Positions 1-12,691 of a stretch of DNA of 64,000 nt are shown in pieces. A program made the position numbers and the translations under genes. Each line of letters starts with the position of its first letter. Positions within the stretch are counted from its first letter, which is position 1. This stretch comes from Silene conica (lineage: Eukaryota; Streptophyta; Magnoliopsida; Caryophyllales; Caryophyllaceae): contig CM055319.2 of the NCBI GenBank assembly GCA_029255685.2, positions 28,491,568 through 28,555,567 on the forward strand. The letters are read 5' to 3'. The notes below the pieces were generated by a model. That model did no database searches. It had not been told where the DNA came from and saw only the letters and a list, made by a program, of their open reading frames with translations.

Positions 1-3000
1 ATCTATCCCAATAGATACGGATGCCCAAAATTCTTTGTGCCTCTCCCAGATCTTTCATCTGGAAATGGTTTTTCAACCATGCTTTAACCGAAGAAAGGAG
101 AGGTATGTCATTCCCAATCAAGAGTATGTCATCGACATACAGTACTAGGAAGACAATCTTGCTCCCAGTCGACTTGATATAGAGACATGGTTCCTCGACT
201 GATCGAACGAATCCATTCTCTTTTATCACTTGGTCGAAGCGATGATTCCAACTCCGCGATGCTTGCTTAAGTCCATAGATGGAACGCTTAAGCTTGCAAA
301 CCTTCTTAGGATGTTCTGGATCAATAAAACCCTCGGGTTGTACCATGTACAACTCTTCCTCCAAATAACCGTTTAAGAAGGCGGTTTTAACGTCCATTTG
401 CCATATTTCATAGTCATGAAATGCGGCTATCGCTAAGATAATCCGAATGGAACGTAGCATGACTACGGGTGCAAAAATCTCATCGTAGTGCAAGCCTGGC
501 ACTTGGGTGAAACCTTTAGCAACTAGTCTTGCCTTATGGATAGCTTGTTTACCTTCCACGGCATGCTTTATTTTGTAAAGCCATTTGCATTGAAGGGGAC
601 GTACCTTTGCAGGTAGGTCCACAAGATCCCACACGTTGTTCTCATACATGGAGTCCATCTCGGATTGCATGGCTTCTAGCCATAGCTTTGAGTCAGAACT
701 GGTCATGGCACCTTTATAGGTTGTGGGTTCATTACCCTCTAGGAGTAAGACGTCATCCATATCATGTTCCTCGACCATACCAATGTATCTGTCCGGAGAA
801 ATGGAGACTCCTCCCGACCTCCTAGGTTCCTCAGCAATATCTACCGCAGCCTCGGTTGAAGGAACTGTTTCCTCCAATGGTTGCTCGGTAGTTGGTTCTT
901 GAACCTCCGATAAATCGAAGGTTCTATTACTCGACTTGTTCTCGAGAAATTCTTTCTCTAAGAACGTCGCACTAGCCGCAACAACAACACGTTGTTCGGT
1001 TGGCGAGTAGAAGTAATGACCAAACGTTCCCTTTGGATAGCCTATAAAGTATGTCTTGACCGATCGCGGGCCGAGCTTATCCTCGTGTCTCCACTTGACA
1101 TAAGCCTCGCAGCCCCAAACCCGAATAAAGGACAAGTTAGGGACCGTTCCCTTCCATAATTCGAATGGAGTCTTGTCAACAGCTTTAGACGGACTTCGGT
1201 TAAGTATTAGAGCGGCCGACAAAAGAGCATAGCCCCACAATGAATCAGGCACAACGGTGTGACTCATCATGGATCGAACCATATCGAGTAGAGTTCGATT
1301 TCTCCGTTCGGACACACCATTTAATTGTGGTGTTCCAGGTGGAGTTAACTGTAGCACGATGCCACAGTCTTTAAGGTGTTGATCAAACTCGTGTGAAAGA
1401 TACTCACCACCACGGTCAGAACTTAGTGCTTTAATCTTTCTACCCAGCTGGGTCTGTACTCGATTCTGGTATTCTTTGAACTTGTCAAAGGATTCACTTT
1501 TATGATTCATTAAGTAGACATAGCCATATCTACTCAAATCATCCGTGAAAGTGATGAAATACCTATAGCCTTCTCGTGCGTTGATCGACATAGGGCCACA
1601 TACGTCCGTATGTATGAGTCCTAATAGCTCGGCAGCGCGCATTCCAACACCTTTGAAGGAAATACGAGTCATCTTACCGATGAGACATGATTCACACGTG
1701 CCATATGATTCGAAATCAAAGGCCGAGATAGCTCCATTCTGTATGAGCTGTTTTACGCGTTTCTCATTTATGTGTCCCATACGACAATGCCATAGATAAG
1801 TTTGATCTTTGTCACCTACCTTTAATTTCTTATTATTCACATGTAATATTTCAGTGGTTTGATCTAAAACATAAATTCCATTCATGGAAACTGCCTTGCC
1901 ATAAATCATATTGTGTAAGGAGAAAATATAGCTATTATTCTCTATTACAAATGAAAAACCGAGTTTGTAAAGCGCAGAAACTGAAATAATGTTTTTGGAC
2001 AAACAAGGAACATAATAACAGTTATATAAAGATAACTCGAATCCACTTGGAAGCTGGATCACGTATGTTCCCCTCGAGATTGCAGCAACACGTGCTCCAT
2101 TCCCGACACGCAGGTCAACCTCACCCTTGATTAGGGGTTCTTGGTTTCGGAGGCCCTGCACATTATTACATAGATGAGAACCACAACCAGTATCTAGTAC
2201 CCAAGTTCCGTAACTTGCATGGTTAATCTCAATCATGTGAATAAAAGAAGAAGAAGACATACCAACAGGAGTAACGCGGCCTGCCTTAATGTCCTCACGA
2301 TACACGGGGCATGAGCGCCTCCAATGCCCAGTCTTGTGGCAATGGTGACATTCCATGCTAGTATCCTTGCTCTTTGTTTTGCCATGTGAGTTGCTTGACT
2401 CACCTGGCCCACTCTTAGTGAATCCTGACTTCTTAAACTTGGGCTTGCCTACTGTTAGGTCGCCCTGAGCTTTAGCTTTACCCTTACCCTTACCCTTACT
2501 GGAGATCATGAAAACATCTTGCTTCACGCTCCTACTTAATTTCAGATCCTTCTCGGTCTGTACGAGAAGGGAGTGGAGCTCATGAGGAGTCTTCTTCATG
2601 TCATTCATGTAATAGTGAAGCATTCGATCAACGATTATGTTCTCACTGATCTTGCAGTTTAGGGCCTCCAGTTTCTCGATATTCTCAATCATGTGAAGAA
2701 TATGTGGGCTAACAGCTTGGCCCTTCTGGAGTTTCGCCTCAAAGAAGCGACAGGTATGCTCATAAGAAACGATTCTCGGAGCCTTTGAGAATTCGTTAGT
2801 GAGCGTGGTGAAAATCTTGTTTGCACCATGGGCTATGAAGCGTCTTTGAAAATTGGATTCCATTGCATAGATGAGTACGTTCTTTATCGCACCCGCTTCC
2901 GTGACGAAGTCGCTATGAGCGCGAACTTCGTTAGCTCTAGCTCCAGTTCCTGGGTGTGCCGGAATTGGCTCAGTTAAATACTTAAGCTTTCCGTCAGCAA

Positions 3001-3148
3001 TGGCAGCATTCCGTAGTGCTGCCTCCCAGTCAGAGAAGTTTGACCCATCATTCCTCAGTCTAGTAGACTAATTCATGGAGTCCATGAAGGCTTTTAGCCA
3101 GGATTCACGTGCTAGCTTGGCACTTGGCATTGGGTCTTCACCAGCCAT
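1..3148 (-). pseudogene. Copia copy 1 gag-pol, partial at window edge
   Basis: This is the polyprotein of copy 1, from the gag start codon at 3146-3148 to the window edge, which falls inside the reverse transcriptase domain. An in-frame TAG at 3068-3070 is codon 27, where copies 4 and 5 have CAG. The methionine that heads the long open stretch in copies 2 and 3 is ACG here (near 2906). Against copy 2 it lacks 36 bp near 2611, an in-frame loss of twelve gag codons. The CCHC zinc knuckle (near 2320-2360), the protease DTG motif (near 2190-2200) and the integrase region (about 1100-1800) are recognisable. I noticed no further stop, but the frame runs off the left edge. Confidence 0.9.
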
Positions 3149-4976
3149 TTAGTTATACAGCAGTTTAATTGAACGTGTTCTACACTGAAAAGAAGATAAA
3201 ACAGAACCATATAAGCAACTCATTGTTGTGATTTAAGTCTATATTAAATTGAAATTTAAACTCGTAGACTCAAGCATTTATATAATTGATCTCCCTCAAG
3301 AATTATATAAACGATCCCAAGACTCAATTTCCGTATATTGATAAGCCCACAGCTTGGCTAATTCCACCGTTGGAACTCTTGGTCGATTGATTTCCGTAAA
3401 TCCTATCTATTAGTCCATCTCAGTCGCTAGATATTATCGAGTGACCATGATGTTGAGATAAAATAAATCATCTGTTCCCACTTACCCGACGTAGAAGGGG
3501 TCATATTATGCCTACCGACGAAGAAAGGATTCATGGGAGTCTGATTTATAAAGACTATTCTCAATTTTTGGTTATACGAGGAAGACCCCATCAACTTATA
3601 TTTATCCATTTTAAGTGAACTAATATCTAGCATATGCGTGAATGAATGAAATAAAGTGATGGCTTTGCAATTGACATGTGACATCTGTATTGTCACAGAA
3701 AACTAACGCGTAACCTCTACATGAGTCAGTTTTCAGGCATGTTATAGGTGGTTTGGTTTTAGGCGGAATATGATGCAAGCTATTATCAATGAAAGCATAA
3801 AATAAATGCAATAAACGTAAATAAAAAGTCCTAGTGTGGCCTATCCTACCAAAATAAACATAAAACAACTTGGAATCCACCGTTGGACCCTAGAAGCTTG
3901 TCTTGATGTTCCATCTTGGTCCTTGTAGCGGGAGTGAGCATCCTGTCTCCGTCTTTGGTCTTCACAAAGTTACTAATTTAAATTACAAATATAAACCTAT
4001 TTACATTCTAATTTAAATACAAAAGCAATTACATGGCAAAAACCCAAAACGGAGATTCAAGATCTCAAAATTACAAGCAAGATTGTGTTCCATCATTACG
4101 GTAACACAATCTACTAAGGCCACACTAAGTTACAACCGTTTGCATAATTAAATACGTTATAGAAAGCATTCAATAGGCATTCAACAAGACGATAAATAAA
4201 ATGCATCAACTAAATAAAATTCATACATGACATAATACTGTTATTATGATTAACAAATTTTTACCAAACCACCTTACGGGATTAAAATCATGTGATTATA
4301 CCGTTTTAATCACCCAATTTTAATAAATTTATAATCCTATTATCTTAAACCGTTTTAAAATAATATGTATCAAACGAGGGTGAACCGTTTCACAAAATTA
4401 ATAATATACTATTTCCGTATATAGTATATTACTAAAAGCCATGGGAAAATAAAACAGGTTATTTTCGAAAAATAAAAAAAACGAGTCTGTTACAGGGGGG
4501 GAGGTCGACCGACCTCAACACGGGGTCGACCGACCTTCTGACCCAAAAAAAAAAATTTCGTAACAGCGCAAGGGGTCGACCGACCCATAAACCCGGTCGA
4601 CCGACCGCAAATAGCAAAAACGAGTTTCTGGAAAAACGCAAAACGCTGCACTTTTAAAAACAAAACAAGTTTTTACCTTTTAAACTTTGATTAAAACGAG
4701 TAAATCAAAGAAAATATCAACAAGGGTTCACATATTGTCAAGAATATCGATTAATTAACAATATGTAAACAGGAATCGAAAAACAAGATCGATTGCACAA
4801 AAGAGAAACTGCCGAAAAACAGAGACTTTACACAGGGGCGGTCGACCGACCGCTGCAAGGGGTCGACCGACCGCTGCAAGGGGTCGACCGACCGACACAG
4901 CGACAGAAACGAGATTTTTCAAAAAATTTTAAATAAAACTTATGAAAAACACAAAAGTAAAATTTTCATGGCCTTG
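3149..4976 (-). other. Copia copy 1 untranslated leader
   Basis: About 1.8 kb lies between the primer binding site and gag. It is long for copia but matches the long leaders known from BARE-type elements. It holds two clusters of GGTCGGTCGACC inverted repeats and an AT-rich stretch around 4160-4440. Short open frames occur (3427-3696 and 3620-3880), but I could not show that they are genes. Copies 2 and 3 carry the same leader at 10872-12677 and 18659-20465. Copy 4 has a diverged version at 40803-42512. Confidence 0.8.
4501..4893 (-). repeat. GGTCGGTCGACC inverted-repeat cassettes, copy 1 leader
   Basis: Seven copies in two clusters: 4503-4514, 4524-4535, 4574-4585 and 4595-4606, then 4840-4851, 4861-4872 and 4882-4893. 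The second cluster is a 21-bp tandem repeat with three units; copies 2 and 3 have two units. The core GGTCGACC is self-complementary. Several copies have flanks that extend the stem, GAGGTC with GACCTC at 4501-4516 and GCGGTC with GACCGC at 4838-4853, around a four-base loop. The cluster nearest the primer binding site begins about 85 bases from it. Confidence 0.9.
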
Positions 4977-4988
4977 GCTCTGATACCA
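4977..4988 (-). other. Primer binding site (initiator tRNA-Met), copy 1
   Basis: On the minus strand this reads TGGTATCAGAGC, the standard copia primer binding site complementary to the 3' end of initiator tRNA-Met. It lies two bases from the LTR edge at 4991. Confidence 0.95.
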
Positions 4989-4990
4989 CT

Positions 4991-5983
4991 TGTGGGGAAT
5001 AAAGCATGTATTCGCCCTAAACTTGCAGGATTATAATGAAAATTACAGTTGTGATTATAGTCATAAGATAAATAAAAACATGAAAAAGAATACAACCTTG
5101 GGTCCTTGCTTGAATAGGCCTAAGAACAGGAATTAAAGTAAATTCCCTCCTATAACTTGCACCCAAGACTTTGTTTGAGACGATGCCGCGTGTGCTAGAA
5201 AGGCTCTCCAATTGACTTGCAATATGGGGAGAGTTATTGAGGTTTTAGATGTGAGATCTGAGTTTTGGGAGAAGAATGCTCTCAAAACCCTAATTGTGAG
5301 AATTGTGATTCAACAGTTACTGACATAAGGAGAAGGACTCTCCTTATGTAGCACTTAGGGTGGGTCGGCCGAATTAGGGTAAGAGTGGGCTTTCTCCACT
5401 CTTACCTTATTCCTTTGCGTGATTCGACCCGATTTGCTAAAATTATAATTCGCGGGTTTTATTTTTATAAATCGTATACATGTTATCAGATATTAATGCA
5501 GTCGATGTATTAATAATGGTCTGATAAAATTACGATATTGTATAATTACCCAAATTAATATAACTGTTTATATTAATACGCGGATACAATATTTAATTAA
5601 ATATAACCGTTTATATTTAATTTACGAATTAATCATGTAATCCGTATTAGCTAAAATTATTTAATCCGTATTAAATAATAATCTCAACATCTTATTGACT
5701 AATTTAATAGTCAATACCTCTGACTAACTGTTTAGTCGTATCCGGCATAAATGTGACTGTATTTTCATACCTTCACATCTCTCAAACGTGCCCTATAGGT
5801 GTGACGTACAGGGACCATTTGATCACCGCCATCCGTATGACAATAACGTCAAACTTATCTAGCAAGCCAACCGTTATTGATAAACGTGGATCAACTGATA
5901 ATAATACTGAAGTATGCCCTTGTGATCCTTAAAGAGATTGAATAAGTCATTGTACTTAATTGTCAAGGACACCAGCCCCAACG
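4991..5983 (-). repeat. Copia LTR1 (shared by copies 1 and 2)
   Basis: 993 bp. On the minus strand it starts at 5983 and ends at 4991 with ...CCCCACA. Its first dinucleotide is CG instead of the usual TG, a mutation shared with LTR2 but absent from LTR3. It serves as 5' LTR for copy 1 (primer site alongside at 4977) and as 3' LTR for copy 2 (polypurine tract alongside at 5984 onward). The U3 part is very AT-rich. Confidence 0.93.
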
Positions 5984-6057
5984 ATCTCCCACTTGTCCGT
6001 ACAAGGGTATGTGCAATGACGTTATCACACTACATGTGGAGGACACAAGCTCCAACA
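5984..6057 (-). repeat. 74-bp unit duplicating polypurine tract and LTR start
   Basis: On the minus strand the unit begins TGTTGGAGCTTGTGTCC, which resembles the LTR start, and ends with CAAGTGGGAGAT-type polypurine tract directly before the LTR. A second polypurine tract lies just upstream of the unit. One unit is present here, two at 13685-13832, one outside the array's 5' LTR at 21473-21546, and one in copy 4 at 47332-47405. Confidence 0.85.
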
Positions 6058-6845
6058 AACTCCCACTTGTCCGTACAAGTGTAGGTGCGATAACCGATTC
6101 TCATATCCTTTTAAAATTTCTCCCACTCAATGTAAGACAATTTGCAAATCCGCATTCGCAAAGGTCGTATCTCACAAGCGATCTGTATCAAGAGTGGTTT
6201 CCTCGACTAGAGAGTAACTTAACTGATAAAACGAATCTGTATTCGAGCATGGCCATGCATTTCAGTTACTACTCCTCGAGTGGCCCTGAGAAATGATAAA
6301 ATCCTGATAAGGGTTTGGATATTTCCCTCAACTCGAATCCTGCCGATATCGCGCAGCATGAAATAACCCAGAAAAAATCCTCTTGGCCCCTGTTACGATG
6401 ACCGTGGGAAAGAAACCAAAGTTACCCAAAATCTGCCTTAATCTCAAGAGACAGTTGAAAGTAAAAAGACTCGACTCTAAGGAACACTATGGAGGTCCTA
6501 TCCACGACCTGGCACCCAATGTTATAAAACATTTAGGACTCCATAACGTTGTCACGGGGTGTCCTACGAGATATCCGTATAACTCGCTTTTGTGATTGGT
6601 CAGTCATCCGCGTGACTTATGGCTCGTTGAACCCACCATCAACCAACGTCACAAAATGATTACCTGAGTTATCAGCTCAAGTGGGTAATCAAGGACTAAA
6701 ACGATGTAATGTTATTCAGTTCACTTTGTGGTGTTCAAAATTGGCGTACAATTCCACATGAAAAACAAAACATTATATATCATAACAATGAGGTTGAATA
6801 GAGTACACGAGAAAATGAATTATTACATGAATTCATAAAAGAGTA
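6058..6845 (-). other. Copia copy 2 long 3' untranslated region
   Basis: About 790 bases lie between the pol stop codon and the polypurine tract region. Copies 3 (13833-14620), 4 (46544-47331) and 5 (60756-61535) have the same region, recognisably conserved even in the old copy 5. No sense-strand protein is evident. The open frames seen here run antisense and are broken in copy 5. Confidence 0.75.
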
Positions 6846-9800
6846 CTACAACTTAGGAACACATCTAATTCCCATGGAATGAATGTGCCCTTCATGCTTA
6901 TCACGTGGTAATGCTTTAGTGAGAGGATCAGCTATGTTGTCATCCGTAGCGATCTTATCAATGAAAATCTCCTTTTGCTCCACGTAATCTCTGATTAGAT
7001 GAGCTTTCCGTTGTACATGCCTAGCCTTGTTGCTAGACTTATGCTCCTTAGCTTGGAAGATGGCACCTTTATTATCACAATAAACGGTGATTGGGTCATT
7101 CGAACTAGGCACTATTGATAGTCCTTGTAAGAATTGACGCATCCATATTGCTTCCTTAGCTGCTTCTGAGGCGGCATAGTACTCGGACTCAGTCGTAGAA
7201 TCTGTTGTAACACTCTGTTTAGAGCTTTTCCAGCTGACAGCAGCGCCATTAAGAGTAAAAACGAGTCCAGACTAAGATTTCGAGTCGTCTCGATCCGTTT
7301 GGAAGCTAGCATCTGCGTAACCCGTGGCGCAGAGCGTTGAGTCGCCTCCATAAGTCAATCCCCAATCTTTAGTCCTCCGTAGGTACTTAAGAATGTTTTT
7401 CACGGCCATCCACTGTTGTTCACCTGGATGAGCTTGGAATCGACTGGTCATACTCAATGCATATGCAACGTCTGGACGTGTGCATATCATGGCATGCATG
7501 ATCGATCCTATTGCCGAAGCATAAGGAATCCGACTCATGCGCTCTTTCTCTTCCAATGTCTTAGCTTCTTGAGACTTGCTCAAGTGAAGCCCAGTAGTCA
7601 TAGGAAGGAACCCTTTCTTGGAGTTCGTCATGCTGAATCTCTCTAGAATCTTATCTATGTAAGACTCCGGACTGAGAGACAACATCCGTCGTGATCTATC
7701 CCTGTAGATACGGATGCCCAAAATTCTTTGTGCCTCTCCCAGATCTTTCATCTGGAAATGGTTTTTCAACCATGCTTTAACCGAAGAAAGGAGAGGTATG
7801 TCATTCCCAATCAAGAGTATGTCATCGACATACAGTACTAGGAAGATAATCTTGCTCCCACTCGACTTGATATAGAGACATGGTTCCTCGACTGATCGAA
7901 CGAATCCATTCTCTTTTATCACTTGGTCGAAGCGATGATTCCAACTCCGCGATGCTTGCTTAAGTCCATAGATGGAACGCTTAAGCTTGCAAACCTTCTT
8001 AGGATGTTCTGGATCAATAAAACCCTCGGGTTGTACCATGTACAACTCTTCCTCCAAATAACCGTTTAAGAAGGCGGTTTTAACGTCCATTTGCCATATT
8101 TCATAGTCATGAAATGCGGCTATCGCTAAGATAATCCGAATGGAACGTAGCATGACTACGGGTGCAAAAATCTCATCGTAGTGCAAGCCTGGCACTTGGG
8201 TGAAACCTTTAGCAACTAGTCTTGCCTTATGGATATCTTGTTTACCTTCCACGGCATGCTTTATTTTGTAAAGCCATTTGCATTGAAGGGGACGTACCTT
8301 TGCAGGTAGGTCCACAAGATCCCACACGTTGTTCTCATACATGGAGTCCATCTCGGATTGCATGGCTTCTAGCCATAGCTTTGAGTCAGAACTGGTCATG
8401 GCACCTTTATAGGTTGTGGGTTCATTACCCTCTAGGAGTAAGACGCCATCCATATCATGTTCCTCGACCATACCAATGTATTTGTCCGGAGAAATGGAGA
8501 CTCTTCCCGACCTCCTAGGTTCCTCAGGAATATCTACCGCAGCCTCGGTTGAAGGAACTGTTTCCTCCAATGGTTGCTCGGTAGTTGGTTCTTGAACCTC
8601 CGATAAATCGAAGGTTCTATTACTCGACTTGTTCTCGAGAAATTCTTTCTCTAAGAACGTCGCACTAGCCGCAACAAAAACACGTTGTTCGGTTGGCGAG
8701 TAGAAGTAATGACCAAACGTTCCCTTTGGATAGCCTATAAAGTATGTCTTGACCGATCGCGGGCCGAGCTTATCCTCGTGTCTCCACTTGACATAAGCCT
8801 CGCAGCCCCAAACCCGAATAAAGGACAAGTTAGGGACCGTTCCCTTCCATAATTCGAATGGAGTCTTGTCAACAGCTTTAGACGGACTTCGGTTAAGTAT
8901 TAGAGTGGCCGACAAAAGAGCATAGCCCCACAATGAATCAGGCACAACGGTGTGACTCATCATGGATCGAACCATATCGAGTAGAATTCGATTTCTCCGT
9001 TCGGACACACCATTTAATAGTGGTGTTCCAGGTGGAGTTAAATGTAGCACGATGCCACAGTCTTTAAGGTGTTGATCAAACTCGTGTGAAAGATACTCAC
9101 CGCCACGATCAGAACGTAGTGCTTTAATCTTTCTACCCAGCTGGTTTTGTACCCGATTCTGGTATTCTTTGAACTTGTCAAAGGATTCACTTTTATGCTT
9201 CATTAAGTAGACATAGCCATATCTACTCAAATCATCCGTGAAAGTGATGAAATACCTATAGCCTTCTCGTGCGTTGATCGACATAGGGTCACATACGTCC
9301 GTATGTATTAGTCCTAATAGGTCGGCAGCGCGCATTCCAACACCTTTGAAAGAAATACGAGTCATCTTACCGATGAGACATGATTCACACGTGCCATATG
9401 ATTCGAAATGAAAGGCCGAGATAGCTCCATTCTGTATGAGCTGTTTTACGCGTTTCTCATTTATGTGTCCCATACGACAATGCCATAGATAAGTTTGATC
9501 TTTGTCACCTACCTTTAATTTCTTATTATTCACATGTAATATTTCAGTGGTTTGATCTAAAACATAAATTCCATTCATGGAAACTGCCTTGCCATAAATC
9601 ATATTGTGTAAGGAGAAAATACAGCTATTATTCTCTATTACAAATGAAAAACCGAGTTTGTCAAGCGCAGAAACTGAAATAATGTTTTTGGACAAACAAG
9701 AAACATAATAATAGTTATATAAAGATAACTCGAATCCACTTGGAAGATGGATCACGTATGTTCCCCTCGAGATTGCAGCAACACGTGCTCCATTCCCGAC

Positions 9801-10871
9801 ACGCAGGTCAACCTCACCCTTGATTAGGGGTTCTTGGTTTCGGAGGCCCTGCACATGATTACATAGATGAGAACCACAACCAGTATCTAGTACCCAAGTT
9901 CCGTAACTTGCATGGTTAATCTCAATCATGTGAATAAAAGAAGAAGAAGACATACCAACAGGAGTAAGGCGGCCTGCCTTAATGTCCTTACGATACACGG
10001 GGCATGAGCGCCTCCAATGCCCAGTCTTGTGGCAATGGTGACATTCCATGCTAGTATCCTTGCTCTTTGTTTTGCCCTGTGAGTTGCTTGACTCACCTGA
10101 CCCACTCTTAGTGAATCCTGACTTCTTAAACTTGGGCTTGCCTACTGTTAGGTCGCCCTGAGCTTTAGCTTTACCCTTACCCTTACTGGAGATCATGAGA
10201 ACATCTTGCTTCACGCTCCCACTTAATTTCAGATCCTTCTCGGTCTGTACGAGAAGGGAGTGGAGCTCATGAGGATTCTTCTTCATGTCATTCATGTAAT
10301 AGTTGGCCCTAAAGAGGGCGAACCCATCATGAAGTGAATGAAGCATTCGATCAACGATTATGTTCTCACTGATCTTGCAGTTTAGGGCCTCCAGTTTCTC
10401 GATATTCTCAATCATGTGAAGAATATGTGGGCTAACAGCTTGGCCCTTCTGGAGTTTCGCCTCAAAGAAGCGACAGGTATGCTCATAAGAAACGATTCTC
10501 GGAGCCTTTGAGAATTCGTTAGTGAGCGTGGTGAAAATCTTGTTTGCACCATGGGCTATGAAGCGTCTTTGAAAATTGGATTCCATTGCATAGATGAGTA
10601 CGTTCTTTATCGCACCCGCTTCCATGACGAAGTCGCTATGAGCGCGAACTTCGTTAGCTCTAGCTCCAGTTCCTGGGTGTGCCGGAATTGGCTCAGTTAA
10701 ATACTTAAGCTTTCCGTCAGCAATGGCAGCATTCCGTAGTGCTGCCTCCCAGTCAGAGAAGTTTGACCCATCATTCCTCAGTCTAGTAGACTAATTCATG
10801 GAGTCCATGAAGGCTTTTAGCCAGGATTCACGTGCTAGCTTGGCACTTGGCATTGGGTCTTCACCAGCCAT
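6846..10871 (-). pseudogene. Copia copy 2 gag-pol polyprotein with two amber codons
   Basis: One reading frame of about 1,340 codons runs from the gag ATG at 10869-10871 to the stop at 6846. Two TAG codons interrupt it: codon 27 (10791-10793) and 7272-7274 inside RNase H. Both stand where copy 4 has CAG. Domains in order: gag, a CCHC knuckle (CHHCHKTGHWRRSC), protease with DTG, integrase with HHCC zinc-binding region and D,D,E residues (E in GVSERRN), RT with YVDD, and RNase H with the TESEYYAASEA motif. The protein would make the virus-like particle and the integration machinery. Apart from the ambers I saw no break. The longest stretch without a stop is 7272-10625. The integrase region has D for G in HTDVCDP. 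Confidence 0.93.
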
Positions 10872-12222
10872 TTAGTTATACAGCAGTTTAATTGAACGTG
10901 TTCTACACTGAAAAGAAGATAAAACAGAACCATATAAGCAACTCATTGTTGTGATTTAAGTCTATATTAAATTGAAATTTAAACTCGTAGACTCAAGCAT
11001 TTATATAATTGATCTCCCTCAAGAATTATATAAACGATCCCAAGACTCAATTTCCGTATATTGATAAGCCCACAGCTTGGCTAATTCCACCGTTGGAACT
11101 CTTGGTCGATTGATTTCCGTAAATCCTATCTATTAGTCCATCTCAGTCGCTAGATATTATCGAGTGACCATGATGTTGAGATAAAATAAATCATCTGTTC
11201 CCACTTACCCGACGTAGAAGGGGTCATATTATGCCTACCGACGAAGAAGGGATTCATGGGAGTCTGATTTATAAAGACTATTCTCAATTTTTGGTTATAC
11301 GAGGAAGACCCCATCAACTTATATTTATCCATTTTAAGTGAACTAATATCTAGCATATGCGTGAATGAATGAAATAAAGTGATGGCTTTGCAATTGACAT
11401 GTGACATCTGTATTGTCACAGAAAACTAACGCGTAACCTCTACATGAGTCAGTTTTCAGGCATGTTATAGGTGGTTTGGTTTTAGGCGGAATATGATGCA
11501 AGCTATTATCAATGAAAGCATAAAATAAATGCAATAAACGTAAATAAAAAGTCCTAGTGTGGCCTATCCTACCAAAATAAACATAAAACAACTTGGAATC
11601 CACCGTTGGACCCTAGAAGCTTGTCTTGATGTTCCATCTTGGTCCTTGTAGCGGGAGTGAGCATCCGGTCTCCGTCTTTGGTCTTCACAAAATTACTAAT
11701 TTAAATTACAAATATAAACCTATTTACATTCTAATTTAAATACAAAAGCAATTACATGGCAAAAACCCAAAACGGAGATTCAAGATCTCAAAATTACAAG
11801 CAAGATTGTGTTCCATCATTACGGTAACACAATCTACTAAGGCCACACTAAGTTACAACCGTTTGCATAATTAAATACGTTATAGAAAGCATTCAATAGG
11901 CATTCAACAAGACGATAAATAAAATGCATCAACTAAATAAAATTCATACATGACATAATACTGTTATTATGATTAACAAATTTTTACCAAACCACCTTAC
12001 GGGATTAAAATCATGTGATTATACCGTTTTAATCACCCAATTTTAATAAATTTATAATCCTATTATCTTAAACCGTTTTAAAATAATATGTATCAAACGA
12101 GGGTGAACCGTTTCACAAAATTAATAATATACTATTTCCGTATATAGTATATTACTAAAAGCCATGGGAAAATAAAACAGGTTATTTTCGAAAAATAAAA
12201 AAACGAGTCTGTTACAGGGGGG

Positions 12223-12594
12223 GAGGTCGACCGACCTCAACACGGGGTCGACCGACCTTCTGACCCAAAAAAAAAAAATTCGTAACAGCGCAAGGGGTCG
12301 ACCGACCCATAAACCCGGTCGACCGACCGCAAATAGCAAAAACGAGTTTCTGGAAAAACGCAAAACGCTGCACTTTTAAAAACAAAACAAGTTTTTACCT
12401 TTTAAACTTTGATTAAAACGAGTAAATCAAAGAAAATATCAACAAGGGTTCACATATTGTCAAGAATATCGATTAATTAACAATATGTAAACAGGAATCG
12501 AAAAACAAGATCGATTGCACAAAAGAGAAACTGCCGAAAAACAGAGACTTTACACAGGGGCGGTCGACCGACCGCTGCAAGGGGTCGACCGACC
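12223..12594 (-). repeat. GGTCGGTCGACC inverted-repeat cassettes, copy 2 leader
   Basis: Six copies in two clusters (12223-12328 with four, 12562-12594 with two). The layout is as in copy 1, but the cluster near the primer site has one 21-bp unit fewer. Confidence 0.9.
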
Positions 12595-12677
12595 GACACA
12601 GCGACAGAAACGAGATTTTTCAAAAAATTTTAAATAAAACTTATGAAAAACACAAAAGTAAAATTTTCATGGCCTTG

Positions 12678-12689
12678 GCTCTGATACCA
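12678..12689 (-). other. Primer binding site (initiator tRNA-Met), copy 2
   Basis: Minus-strand TGGTATCAGAGC, two bases from the edge of LTR2 at 12692. Confidence 0.95.
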
Positions 12690-12691
12690 CT

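Noticed and set aside
3427-3880. Short leader open frames (89 and 86 codons) as genes
   Set aside because: The 86-codon frame is shifted in copy 4. Only about 55 codons of the 89-codon frame persist there, and copy 5 is disrupted. Conservation among copies 1-3 only reflects recent duplication.
4501-4893. CRISPR-like repeat spacing
   Set aside because: Repeats are 12 bases, spacers are irregular and short, there are no cas genes, and the setting is a plant retrotransposon.
6383-6595. Conserved 70-codon frame antisense to the copia 3' region
   Set aside because: It runs against the element and is not open in copy 5. DNA-level conservation explains it.
8222-8518. Open frames antisense to copia pol
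   Set aside because: Shadows of the RT/integrase coding strand, repeated in every copy.
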